Part shown: positions 1-9,497 of the stretch, piece by piece | Position numbering within the stretch: the first letter of the stretch is position 1 | How the letters are laid out: each line of letters opens with the position of its first letter | Assembly (NCBI GenBank): GCA_964470915.1 | Contig: CAYYEM010000019.1 | Coordinates: 1-28,197 of the forward strand | Length of the DNA: 28,197 nucleotides | Direction of reading: 5' to 3' | Source: CAYPXN01 sp964470915 | GTDB lineage: Bacteria; UBA10199; JADFYH01 | Translations under genes and position numbers: made by a program | The notes under the pieces: model-generated | The model's database searches: none | The model's input: the letters and a program-made list of their open reading frames with translations, nothing else | Told to the model about the DNA's origin: nothing

Positions 1-2
1 GC

Positions 3-3000
3 TCATACATTGAGAAATTAGCCAAAGCAGAAGTCACCAACCTTGCCATGGGTGCAGGCATGAGCCTGGCAGGAGTGCTGACAGGTGGAGCCACTCATCG
101 TATCGAAAGAGGAATTGATGCCAGAATTGAAAGCTTACAATATCGCCCTCAAACATTTCAAAGCCTTACTAGCAGACAAATGGAAGCTTTGCTTCCTTCC
201 ATGTCTCGCAACACTTCTCTGGCCAGCTCACATTCTCTTAGCCATGAATACAGTCCCCGAGCTCTGGGAGAGTTAGACGGAAAAGTGATTGTCGTAGCAA
301 ACCGGGGTGAAGCTGCCTTGCGAGCAGCGACTACAGCTCAAAGACTTGGGCTCAAAACAGTCGTGCTTGCTTCAAGTGCAGACAAGGATTCTTGGCATGC
401 GAACCTTCCCGGCGCCACTCGTTACGACATTGGTGGCACCAAAATCATGGAGTCTTATGGTAATATTCCCAAACTTCGTGAGGTACTGCAGAAAATAACA
501 AGAGATTTAGGCGTAAAACCTGAAGACATTATTCTCTGGCCAGGTTGGGGTGGGGCAGCAGAAGATCCCAATCTTGCCCGCATGGTCTCTACAGAAAATG
601 CCCGCTTTGCAGGACCTTCTGCTTTCGCCATGGAACTTTTGGGCCCTAAAAGTTCTTCAAATGACGTGGCTCGTGCTGCTGGTTTGCAACCCATTCCTGC
701 TTCTGATCGGATTGTCTACAAAACTGAAAGTGATATTCTTCAAGCCATCAAAGAAGGAACGACTGGACTGAAAGCCGAGGCTGCAGAAACCCGTGCTCAG
801 GAAATTCGATCTGGCATTGAAAGAACGAATGTCCAAGCCAAAACACAGGCTCGTGCTGAATTTGAAAGAATTTATCATCTATACAATGAACAACCCGTCA
901 TGATTAAGGGAGTGGAAACAGGGGGTGGACGTGGCATTCGTGTAGTAGAAAAACCCGCTGACTTTGATAAATTTTTCGATGAAGCGGTGCAAGAATCCCG
1001 CGAAACTTCGCCCAGCGCCGATGTATTTATTGCCAAGTACATTGCCCGAGCTCATCACCTTGAAGCACAAGTCATCGCTGATGCCCATGGCAACATCCGT
1101 GTATTGGGAGTGCGGGAATGCTCGCTGCAACGCAATCAACAAAAAGTTCAAGAGCGTGATATCACCGCGCTTCTACCCAGTAACTTACGAAACCATATTA
1201 TTTCACAAGCCACAGCGATGATGCAGGAAGTGAAAAATCGTGATTCAAAGGGCATAGGTTATACCAATGCAGTCACTATCGAGTTTTTATGGGATATGGA
1301 AGGCCTTCCTGCAGAAAAACCTTATGAAGGAGAACCAAAAGATCGTCTTTTTGTGTTAGAAGCCAACACCCGTCTTCAAGTAGAACATTGCGTGACCGAA
1401 GAAGCGGTGCGTCTGCGCCGTGCGGATGGCAGCATCAACAAACTTGATTTTGTCGAATGGCAACTTCGCATCGCTGCAGGAGAAAAAATCGATTTCGCCC
1501 AAGAAGATCTCTTTTGGCAATATGCAACTTTGCAAACCCGTATTAATGCTGAAGATCCCTACAACAGTTTCTTACCTTCTCCCGGAAGACTCACCCGACT
1601 CGAATATCCAGATATGCCAGATATTCGTGTGGATCGCGGCGTCGAAACGGATCGTGTGATTACTCCCCATTACGACTCCAATGTGGCCAAGGTGATGGCT
1701 CGCGTAGAAGTTCCCTCTCAATTGAATGGAGAAGCTATATTAGAAGTAAACCGAAAGCTTGCAGATCGCATGAGCACCTTCTTGGGCAAATGGGAAATGG
1801 GTGGAGTAAGAAGTAACGTACCTTTCCATCGAGCTCTTTTGGCTACTCCTCAAGTCAGAGATGGACTAGGTTATTACACCAAATTTATTGAAAAAGAATT
1901 CATTCCTTCCGAGGCAGGCCGAAGAAGTTATGAAAACTGGAATATTTCGCTCATCAGTGCTGCCATCGCTACTTACGTAGGTCGTCGTGAAAGATATATG
2001 GCGGGTCTCTCAGCAGGAAGATCCATCGAAGACCTCTCCAAAATCGAAATGGAAATTGGTGGCAATGAATTTCGATTTGAAGTGAGAGAATCGGGTCCTG
2101 GAGATTATTTTGTACAGCTCACTCAACAAAAAGTGGAAGTACTGGGTCATGGAGAACTCACCAATATAGCAGGAGAAACACTCGCCCTGCGTCAAAGTCG
2201 TACAGGAAAGTTTTTTGTGCAACAGGGAGGAGAGGAAGTTGAAGTCACTCGTCGAGATGCCGAAAATTTTGAGTTGAAGCAGGGTGAAAATACAGAAGTT
2301 TATCGTTTAACTCATCTGGAAAACAGTATCCAACTTCAAGGTGAAAAAGTCATTCTCGCACAAGATGCTCAAGGAACTTGGACTGGAACTTTCCATGGAA
2401 GTCCTATCACTTTAGAAGCCGCAGAAAATTTTCATTACTGGGCAAAATTTTCTCCTTCCCCCATTCGCGTTGGACTTTCCCGTCCTGGCCCCATCCACGA
2501 CATCAATGTAGCAGGAACCAATTATAGAACTCTTGTCGACTCACGCCAAGGCAAACGTTATATCCAGTTGGACGGAGTAGAATACGATATTAGCGTAGCA
2601 GGTGAAGGAATTTTGGGAAAAGAGCATGTTATCGCACCTCTTTCTGGAAAAATCATCACTCCTCCTGCCCTCATGCCTAAAGTAGGAGACTTAGTTCAAG
2701 AAGGTCAGGAAATTCTCACCGAAGAAGCCATGAAACAAAAAACTGCTATTCGTGCGCGCATGAGTGGAAAAATTATCGCTATTCATGCAAAACATGGTGA
2801 TTTGATAGAGCCCAATAGCTCTTTAGTGGTGATTGGCCCAGTGGATGATGAAGTGTCTCCCCGTCGGGACTCTCTTCCTACAGTCACGGCTATTTCTCCC
2901 GATAAAATTGCAGCACCCTTCTATCCTGTTCGTGCTACAACTGTAGAACACTCACAAGAATTGCCTCCTGAAACATTGTCAGAGCATCTCTCTTGGCAAA

Positions 3001-6000
3001 CCCAAGCTGCTTTGGGATTTGACTTGCCTCATCACTTGGTCGCGGGCGGACGAGATATGCTTTTACAATTGGGACGAAATCCAGAAGGTCGCCAATTATT
3101 GTTAACTACGCTTCGGGGTCTTCCGCAAAATGTGGAAAGGGAAATTGAACAAGCAGATGGCTCTAAAACAAAAGTTACCGAAGTAGTATATGTCGGAGGC
3201 TTATTAGATTCTATCTCTGCTATTCATCTCTTGTCTCACCCTCTCTATGCAAGCGGTTTTCAAGATTATTTAAATACAAGAGATATAACTAAACTCTCCC
3301 CAGATCTATCCACCGCTTTAATGAGAGCCTTGAACATTTTTGGTGTCACAAGCTTGGAGCCTTCCGTGCCACTCGATGAAGCTCTTTACCGAATTCACCG
3401 CTGCCATCGTGAAGGGAAAACAGTCAATCTGGCGATTTCAAATCTCATCGAAACCATTCGAGAACTTGAAATGAGAGAAATGATTCCCGCTCTCACCAAC
3501 TTCCAAAGGTCCTATTTGGGAGAAACGATCAAGGGACAAATCCCTTTAGCTCCCCTGGCACGTGAAGCACAAAGTCACTTGGAAACAAGTGATCAACGCC
3601 AAGTCTGGTCTACAGAGTTCAATCAGCTCTTTGCCGAAGCACTCCGTACTGACAGCTTTGAGGCTCCCGACGGCCCAGCTATTACGGAACTCATTCGCAC
3701 ACCACGCCCCGCCAAACGTTTTCTTCTAGAAAAAATGGGGAGTGATGATCCACGAGAAGTGGAACTTGCCAACCAAATTTTATTTGAAAGACTTTATGGT
3801 GGCCGGGAATATCATGGTGGAAAACATGAATCCATTCGCTTTGAAACAGATAACGACACAGGAGTCTCCCTAGGTGAATTCAAGGATCATGATACCCAAG
3901 CCTCTCGTAATGTTGTTTTCGTCACTGCCCAGAGTTTGAAAAATCTCCCGCGGGCTCTGCAAGCCGCTAAACAACGCCTAGCCAAAACCAATACCCTAGA
4001 GAATGTTATTGAAATTTCAATTCCTCGGGCTCCGCAAGAAACAGGCTTGAATGAAGTTGAGCTCGAGCAGATTGTCCAAAGAGAAGTAGCAAACTTCGCA
4101 AATCTCAAACGAGTGACTTTAGCCATTGCTCAACAAAAAGAAGGCAATGGTCCCGATGCTCCTCGATATAGAACTTATCGCCCCAACGGCCCCAAAGGTG
4201 AATTCATTCGTCATCCTTTATTTGACGATATTCACCCGATGGATGCCTGGAAAATTTTTGAACTAGATCGTTGGGTCACAAATTTTACGGCTACAAGAAT
4301 CCCAGATGTTTTATTGCCAGGAATTTTTGCCTTCCGGGTACAAGATAACGCTTCGATCACAGCCAGGAGTAAAGATCCTCGTAAAGATGGGGATATGCGT
4401 AATTTGGTTATCGCTCAGGTAACAGGCGAGCTCACTTATAATCGATTTGATCCTAGTTTGGAAAATCTACTGCTTAGATTATACCAACGTTTGCAACAAA
4501 GACCCCAAGATTCATTGAGTCCCGAAGAAGAAATTGCTCTCAGGGCACTTCCATGGGGTCTAAAACTGGCTGGAGAACTTGCTGCAGACTTCAACCCTTT
4601 TACAATGGAAACCATGCAGGGTTCACCCCATGCTATTATCACACAATATCTGGCAGACCCCAGCACAGCAATTCCACGCATCCAAAGAGCCGCTCGGGCT
4701 TTGGTTGGAAAAATTTATTCTGTTCCTGAAGCAGAACGTCAAGCGGTGAATGCTGCCCTCACCTTGAGTCGCGTACAAGCCACCACACCCGGAGGTCCTC
4801 TGGATGCACGTATTGATCTTTATATTCATGCTCCTTTGGAAGCGAGCCGAGATGAATTATCTTTCACCGTCGGTCGTGTCTTGAAACATTTTGGAGATCC
4901 TCGCCTAGAAAAAACGGCGATCCGTTTTCATCGGGAAACGGAGGAAGGTAACTATCAAGAATTTGTGTCTTCAGTAAGAACGCCTGCGGGCGCACATATT
5001 GAAATTTCGGAAGAGCCTATCACAAACCGCAGTGCCCATGAGGTCAAATCAAGCCTGGTCAAAAAGCAACAAGCTGCTCTGGCTAAGGGCAATCTTTATG
5101 TCTATGACCGAGTGCGTTTGATGGAAGAAGTGATTCGTGAAATTTGGCCGAGAGAGATTCCCCTTCCTGAAGATGTGGTACGTCTTCAAGAATTTGTACT
5201 TCGAGGAAATCGTTTGGTGGAAGTAGAACGTGATCCTGGCAAAAACCGTGAAGGGATGATTGTTTACGAAGCCACCATCAAATTCCCTAAAAACCTGAAG
5301 GGTGAATTCTACGAAAGAAAAATAATGTGGGTAGGAAACGATGCCTCTATCGATGGAGGAGGCTTGGGGCCCATTGAAGCACAAATTTATGAAGCTGCTT
5401 TTGAACGCGCTATGGAGTTGGGCATTCCTATTCATTACGCGTCAGATTCGAGCGGTGCCGCGATGGCAGGCCCTTTTTCAGGTTTTGCAGGTCAGGTGTT
5501 TAGAAATATCCATAAAACCTGGAACAAAGAAGAATCACGTTGGATGCTCTGGGCAACTGAAGACCAATTAAATACTCCCATTGGACCTGAAGGAAAAACT
5601 GACAAACATAAAGCTCTTCGACACTTAGTTGGCACGGGCAATCGCATCAATATTGATGGCATAGAAGGCGTTGAAGTGACAGATATTAGTGGTGAAATAT
5701 TTTTAAGCACAGAATCACTCCGAGGTTCTGCCAAAACAGCTCGAATCACTGCTTTGGCAAATAAAAGAATTCCTGTGTTTGGATCGGCTCACGGAGTTAC
5801 TATTGGCATTGGAACCTATGATTGGGTTTTAAGCATACTCAATATGATTCCTGTGGAAACCAGCCCCGACAATCATGATGTCGTTCTTTCTGAATCTGCA
5901 GCGGCTTTAACAGGACCTCGAGCAGTGAGAGAAACTGGTTTGGGCGATGTAGTCAGCGCTCAAGAATATGCAGGATCAAAACGTTTGTTTGAAGCTGGAA

Positions 6001-7253
6001 TTGCTTCTCAAATGCCTTCGGGAGAACGTGGCGTAACGTGGAATATGCTTCGCATGCTTTCTCTGCTTCCTTCTCATCGTGGCGAGGAGGCCCCCCGTGT
6101 AGAAACAGGTGATGCAGCTGATCGAGATGTAGGAGAGGCTCTCAGAAACATCATTCCAGGCCGTGGCCAACCCTTCAATATGCGTCAAGTGCTGAACACT
6201 CTCTTTGACCAAGGGCCTTTAGGGGGCACTTTTGAACTTTGGAAAGGCTTTGGCCCAACTGCTTTGGTAGGTTTCGCTCGCCTGAATGGTAGAACCGTGG
6301 CCTATGCTTTCCCCCAACCTAAACCGGATAGCGTTGGAGCAGGTCGTGGACCTTTCTTTGGTTCTACTCTTGATTCTGAATCCGCATTCAAAGTCGCCAA
6401 TATCATTCGTACTGCCAATCGTTTAGGCATTCCCTTGGTAATGGATCCTGCTTTCGCCGGATTCATGCCTGACGGTGTTAATGTTTCAAGACGCGTCTAT
6501 GAAGGCGGTGCTGAAATTGTACGAGCACTTGAAGAGTTCCAAGGCGTGGTGCTCCAATACCTTCACCCCTATGCTGAATGGTGGGGAGGTTGCGTTGCCG
6601 TTTCTGAAAAATCCATTAATACGGATGAAAATATCACTACCGTAGCAGATGCTACTGCTCAGATAGGAATCTTAGGACCCAAGGGAGCCATGCAAGTTCC
6701 CAAAGTTTTCCGGGTTCGAGATGAAGCTTACAACAAAGACCCTCGTGTTCTGGAGTTAAGAACACGCCAGAGTATGGCTTCCCCCGCTGATAGAGAGGAA
6801 ATCAATCGCCAACTTGAGGAAATTCACATTGAAATCACCAATCAAGTGGAAGCTTTCTATATGTTGGTCAACACGGCTGCCCGAGCTATGGATAAGGGTA
6901 GTGTAGATCTTGTCATTCAACCCAATGAAATTGGCCAAACTCGTCGCATATTGATCGACAATTTCGAAGCGGCTCTCACTCGCCATCAAACACGTGAGGC
7001 TGAAAGAGCTGCTCAAAGCGCAGCCTTACATACGCTTCAAGGTGCTTTCACTTTTGCAAAAATGCTTCTTCCTGGAATACCTTCAGACATGAAAATTGAA
7101 GGAAACCAAATTACCTTGTGTGTTGGATCTATCTGCTTAAGGGGTAGACCGGCTAACGTGCTAGAAAATTTGACTAATACTATTCGTGCGTTGATCCCTA
7201 ACTTAGAATCAATGATCCCAGCAATTTTCAGGTCTGCACCTAATGGAGACTAA
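3..7253 (+). CDS. Eukaryote-type single-chain acetyl-CoA carboxylase homologue, 5' partial
   Basis: The frame is open to the left edge and no ribosome binding site precedes the first Met (nt 48), so the gene probably starts upstream. Residues are numbered from that Met (2401 aa). Residues ~78-610 are a biotin carboxylase: a Gly-rich ATP loop (GGGRGIRVV), Lys366 in NQQKVQE, Glu438/Asn440/Arg442 in EANTRLQVEH and Arg498 in TRINAEDP match the known active site. A beta-rich linker follows, then a biotin carrier domain with EEAMKQK (Lys896; the usual motif is AMKM). Residues ~990-1750 resemble the central region of eukaryotic ACC. From ~1755 a carboxyltransferase of the eukaryotic type follows (GNDASIDGGGLGP, later HPYAEWWGG). 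Family role: ATP-dependent carboxylation of acetyl-CoA to malonyl-CoA. Key carboxyltransferase residues are altered: SGAA at 1802-1805 instead of SGAR, Trp2179 instead of Arg in the RGGSW motif, and GILGPKG instead of GVLEPEG. The true substrate or activity is therefore uncertain. Confidence 0.85.
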   Translation, partial: SYIEKLAKAEVTNLAMGAGMSLAGVLTGGATHRIERGIDARIESLQYRPQTFQSLTSRQMEALLPSMSRNTSLASSHSLSHEYSPRALGELDGKVIVVANRGEAALRAATTAQRLGLKTVVLASSADKDSWHANLPGATRYDIGGTKIMESYGNIPKLREVLQKITRDLGVKPEDIILWPGWGGAAEDPNLARMVSTENARFAGPSAFAMELLGPKSSSNDVARAAGLQPIPASDRIVYKTESDILQAIKEGTTGLKAEAAETRAQEIRSGIERTNVQAKTQARAEFERIYHLYNEQPVMIKGVETGGGRGIRVVEKPADFDKFFDEAVQESRETSPSADVFIAKYIARAHHLEAQVIADAHGNIRVLGVRECSLQRNQQKVQERDITALLPSNLRNHIISQATAMMQEVKNRDSKGIGYTNAVTIEFLWDMEGLPAEKPYEGEPKDRLFVLEANTRLQVEHCVTEEAVRLRRADGSINKLDFVEWQLRIAAGEKIDFAQEDLFWQYATLQTRINAEDPYNSFLPSPGRLTRLEYPDMPDIRVDRGVETDRVITPHYDSNVAKVMARVEVPSQLNGEAILEVNRKLADRMSTFLGKWEMGGVRSNVPFHRALLATPQVRDGLGYYTKFIEKEFIPSEAGRRSYENWNISLISAAIATYVGRRERYMAGLSAGRSIEDLSKIEMEIGGNEFRFEVRESGPGDYFVQLTQQKVEVLGHGELTNIAGETLALRQSRTGKFFVQQGGEEVEVTRRDAENFELKQGENTEVYRLTHLENSIQLQGEKVILAQDAQGTWTGTFHGSPITLEAAENFHYWAKFSPSPIRVGLSRPGPIHDINVAGTNYRTLVDSRQGKRYIQLDGVEYDISVAGEGILGKEHVIAPLSGKIITPPALMPKVGDLVQEGQEILTEEAMKQKTAIRARMSGKIIAIHAKHGDLIEPNSSLVVIGPVDDEVSPRRDSLPTVTAISPDKIAAPFYPVRATTVEHSQELPPETLSEHLSWQTQAALGFDLPHHLVAGGRDMLLQLGRNPEGRQLLLTTLRGLPQNVEREIEQADGSKTKVTEVVYVGGLLDSISAIHLLSHPLYASGFQDYLNTRDITKLSPDLSTALMRALNIFGVTSLEPSVPLDEALYRIHRCHREGKTVNLAISNLIETIRELEMREMIPALTNFQRSYLGETIKGQIPLAPLAREAQSHLETSDQRQVWSTEFNQLFAEALRTDSFEAPDGPAITELIRTPRPAKRFLLEKMGSDDPREVELANQILFERLYGGREYHGGKHESIRFETDNDTGVSLGEFKDHDTQASRNVVFVTAQSLKNLPRALQAAKQRLAKTNTLENVIEISIPRAPQETGLNEVELEQIVQREVANFANLKRVTLAIAQQKEGNGPDAPRYRTYRPNGPKGEFIRHPLFDDIHPMDAWKIFELDRWVTNFTATRIPDVLLPGIFAFRVQDNASITARSKDPRKDGDMRNLVIAQVTGELTYNRFDPSLENLLLRLYQRLQQRPQDSLSPEEEIALRALPWGLKLAGELAADFNPFTMETMQGSPHAIITQYLADPSTAIPRIQRAARALVGKIYSVPEAERQAVNAALTLSRVQATTPGGPLDARIDLYIHAPLEASRDELSFTVGRVLKHFGDPRLEKTAIRFHRETEEGNYQEFVSSVRTPAGAHIEISEEPITNRSAHEVKSSLVKKQQAALAKGNLYVYDRVRLMEEVIREIWPREIPLPEDVVRLQEFVLRGNRLVEVERDPGKNREGMIVYEATIKFPKNLKGEFYERKIMWVGNDASIDGGGLGPIEAQIYEAAFERAMELGIPIHYASDSSGAAMAGPFSGFAGQVFRNIHKTWNKEESRWMLWATEDQLNTPIGPEGKTDKHKALRHLVGTGNRINIDGIEGVEVTDISGEIFLSTESLRGSAKTARITALANKRIPVFGSAHGVTIGIGTYDWVLSILNMIPVETSPDNHDVVLSESAAALTGPRAVRETGLGDVVSAQEYAGSKRLFEAGIASQMPSGERGVTWNMLRMLSLLPSHRGEEAPRVETGDAADRDVGEALRNIIPGRGQPFNMRQVLNTLFDQGPLGGTFELWKGFGPTALVGFARLNGRTVAYAFPQPKPDSVGAGRGPFFGSTLDSESAFKVANIIRTANRLGIPLVMDPAFAGFMPDGVNVSRRVYEGGAEIVRALEEFQGVVLQYLHPYAEWWGGCVAVSEKSINTDENITTVADATAQIGILGPKGAMQVPKVFRVRDEAYNKDPRVLELRTRQSMASPADREEINRQLEEIHIEITNQVEAFYMLVNTAARAMDKGSVDLVIQPNEIGQTRRILIDNFEAALTRHQTREAERAAQSAALHTLQGAFTFAKMLLPGIPSDMKIEGNQITLCVGSICLRGRPANVLENLTNTIRALIPNLESMIPAIFRSAPNGD

Positions 7254-7379
7254 AGCACCAAAAATAAACTATTCAGAATAAATCCACAACAAGTGGGGAA
7301 AATGAGCCGATAATCTCTATAGGAATTTAAGGTTTTTTTGCTCTTGCCAAAAACCCTAATGATTAGAGAGAATTAGAGA

Positions 7380-8924
7380 ATGGCTCCACCCAATGAAATT
7401 AAGGTTTCAGATCCTGCTTTAGTGTGTAGTAGTTCTACACCCATTGAAAGTGGTGAAGTTTTATATACTCCAAGTGTAGTTCCTGAATCTTCCGAGAAAA
7501 ACCTAAATGTTAGCGTAGGCGTGCACGATGACGCGGCGGGCATGTCTTATGCTCAACCCCTGACTCTGACACGTCGGCCAACAAACATATTTGATGCAAA
7601 CCCCATTCAAGTTCAGGCGAACCAAAAAAGAGTGTTAATTGCTTTGGGAGATGCTTTACAAACCTGGATCAATCAAGAAGCCGCCCAAGGAAATCCGGTA
7701 AATCCTCATTTAGAAGATTTGGCGCACTTATTACATCAAGGGAAATTACCCGATGCGAACGATCCGGATTTTCAAGAATTAATCAATCAAAGTTTTGCAG
7801 ATACTGGCCTCGATGCCATTATTCATGCCATTGCTTTAGAAGCAGATCAAAGCCCTAATCGGAATCTTCACGCTCAAGCTTTGCGATTTTCTTTGCAGTA
7901 TTATTGTCAACACAATACCCACAGCCCAGCAGATAATGCTATTCGCCAAAGTTTAGTAACGGCTTTATCGAATTCCAACAATACTGATTCTCGAAGTATT
8001 CTCGCGGAAGTAGCTCGTAACCAAAACACTCCGGCAAATATCCAACAGCAAATTCAATCTGCACTCAGCACAAATGCTACTTACCATGCTACAAACAATG
8101 GAGGAGCCGCCAATCCAACTCCTTCGGTGGGAGTATCACCTGCAATACAAGCGGCTTACCTCGCTGATACTGCTAACCATGCAGCCCAAGCGGTTGTGAT
8201 CCCAGCAAATACAAGCCCTGATCGATCTACAAGGCTTTCATTCAACATGAGCCAGCATGGTGTGATGGAAAGTGGAGCGGCTTTACTAGGAAGAACTCTT
8301 TATCCAAGTGGCGCTTCTGTGATCACTCCACTTTTGCTCAGCCTTGCACCCTCGATACAACACCCAGAATTACACCCAAGCATTCTTTCCTCTATCGTTC
8401 ATCCTGAAGGAAATCCCGTCAATAACTCTCAAGGGCCGGCTGCAAATATTGGAAACCTCATTCCCGGAACTTCACTCCCAAGAAATAATGCTCCGCTAGC
8501 TCCAGGAGAAACGGTTCATGCAATTACACGTGAACCCGTTTCCGTCGAAACTTCAACTGCTCCTCGTTTCTTACAATTTTTAGGCTTGAGTGAGGCAAAT
8601 GCACACAATATTACAAGCTCACTGCCTTCTCCTTTCGTCACCGCCTTTGCAGCGATGATGGGAGGTGCACAACATTCTACAGTGAATCAAATAAACCCTG
8701 CCGCTTCGATTTTATTTGCTTCTAATAATTACGCCGTCTCTGCTTATAGCGTAAGACCTGTAGGGGCTTCCGCAAGTGCTGATTCTGGACAAGAGGGCTT
8801 TGGTGAATCTCGTGAAGGTTCTTCTCAAGGGCATTCTGGTCAAGGTTCCGGAGGAGAAAATCCTCACCGTGATAATCCAGAACAGCCTAACCCCGCAGAC
8901 GTCTATTCTACCAACGTCGGCTAA
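7380..8924 (+). CDS. Hypothetical protein, Asn/Ser/Ala/Pro-rich, 514 aa
   Basis: I do not recognise a family. The protein has no signal peptide and no clear membrane span. Residues ~75-240 look helical and polar, with many Gln and Asn. The middle (~240-440) is Ala/Pro/Ser/Asn-rich. The last ~50 residues are a Gly/Ser/Glu-rich tail (SGQGSGGENPHRDNP) that is probably disordered. It lies 126 bp after the large carboxylase-like gene on the same strand, with only a weak purine-rich stretch before the ATG. Codon use and the uninterrupted 514-codon frame support a real gene. Its composition resembles the short protein at 20554. The function is unknown. Confidence 0.7.
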   Translation: MAPPNEIKVSDPALVCSSSTPIESGEVLYTPSVVPESSEKNLNVSVGVHDDAAGMSYAQPLTLTRRPTNIFDANPIQVQANQKRVLIALGDALQTWINQEAAQGNPVNPHLEDLAHLLHQGKLPDANDPDFQELINQSFADTGLDAIIHAIALEADQSPNRNLHAQALRFSLQYYCQHNTHSPADNAIRQSLVTALSNSNNTDSRSILAEVARNQNTPANIQQQIQSALSTNATYHATNNGGAANPTPSVGVSPAIQAAYLADTANHAAQAVVIPANTSPDRSTRLSFNMSQHGVMESGAALLGRTLYPSGASVITPLLLSLAPSIQHPELHPSILSSIVHPEGNPVNNSQGPAANIGNLIPGTSLPRNNAPLAPGETVHAITREPVSVETSTAPRFLQFLGLSEANAHNITSSLPSPFVTAFAAMMGGAQHSTVNQINPAASILFASNNYAVSAYSVRPVGASASADSGQEGFGESREGSSQGHSGQGSGGENPHRDNPEQPNPADVYSTNVG

Positions 8925-8926
8925 TT

Positions 8927-8943
8927 CATTTTCATTCAAGCCT
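8927..8943 (+). repeat. 17-bp direct repeat, left copy
   Basis: The sequence CATTTTCATTCAAGCCT begins three bases after the stop codon of the preceding gene and recurs exactly at 10089-10105. The two copies bracket about 1.16 kb that contains decayed toxin-gene fragments. Confidence 0.75.
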
Positions 8944-8963
8944 GTAGCAGCTCCGTCAATATG

Positions 8964-8999
8964 TCAGTGAACTTCTCAGTGAAAATGTCAGTAAGTTAT
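8964..8999 (+). repeat. Three 12-bp tandem units (TCAGTGAA core)
   Basis: TCAGTGAA occurs at 8964 and 8976, and TCAGTAAG at 8988, giving an exact 12-bp period. Iterated units of this size occur at the ends of some insertion sequences, so this may be the end of a lost element. No transposase is present. From here to ~9195 I see no gene. Confidence 0.5.
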
Positions 9000-9195
9000 T
9001 TTTGTTAAAAACGGTTCCCATAAAGCTCCCAGGATTGATTTTCTTTTAAGGTGCCTATTAGATATTAGTTATCACAATCATCCTATTAAGGAACTCAAAG
9101 GGTGCTACAAGACTGTAGACCGGCTGCGCGAAATTCTGGCAACAAAGCAGAAGCTCCTGCAGACCAGTTGAATGTTTGGTTAGACTTGCTCTCTT

Positions 9196-9474
9196 GACTC
9201 ACGAATTGGGAAGCTATCTTGAGGGCGTGTTGTATTTTTACCGGCACTAACTTCACAGAAATTTTTTGTGAGATATCAAAAGCTTTAAAAACCTCCGATC
9301 TGTCAGGCGCTTCCTTTTCTTCATGGCGATTAAGGCATTACCAATTTCATAAGGTAATATTTCAGGGGAAAGAACTGCAGACCCAAAGGTTTTTTCAATC
9401 ACCCAGTCGCAGTCACTCTCATTCAAGATGACAGCAAAAGATGATACTGTTAAAAATTTATCAACCTTCGTACC
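9196..9474 (-). pseudogene. VapC-like PIN-domain toxin remnant, frameshifted and truncated
   Basis: On the minus strand one frame encodes SSFAVILNESDCDWVIEK followed by SPEILPYEIGNALIAMKKRK. After a shift of one base near 9298 it continues as EVFKAFDISQKISVKLVPV and HALKIASQF. That order matches VapC-type PIN RNases (LLNE, then a PYEIGNAL helix, then RLVDVD and AL.LA). The N-terminal catalytic Asp of the DAS(A/V) motif is replaced by Val, and the C-terminal part with the later acidic residues is missing. No antitoxin gene is adjacent. I call it a non-functional relic. Confidence 0.7.
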
Positions 9475-9497
9475 TGTATATATTAGACTAGGTCTTA

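Noticed and set aside
5049..5435. Minus-strand 128-codon frame inside the giant gene
   Set aside because: It is antisense to the strongly conserved start of the carboxyltransferase region and shows no domain pattern or start signal.
7331..7357. GGTTTTT...AAAAACC stem after the carboxylase gene as a terminator
   Set aside because: The stem is A/T-dominated and no T-run follows, so termination is not supported.
9102..9197. Short plus-strand frame from GTG (31 codons)
   Set aside because: It looks peptide-like, but has no ribosome binding site and no family I can name; too weak to annotate as a gene.
9219..9431. Plus-strand 70-codon frame
   Set aside because: It is antisense to the PIN-domain remnant and has no ribosome binding site or protein-like pattern.
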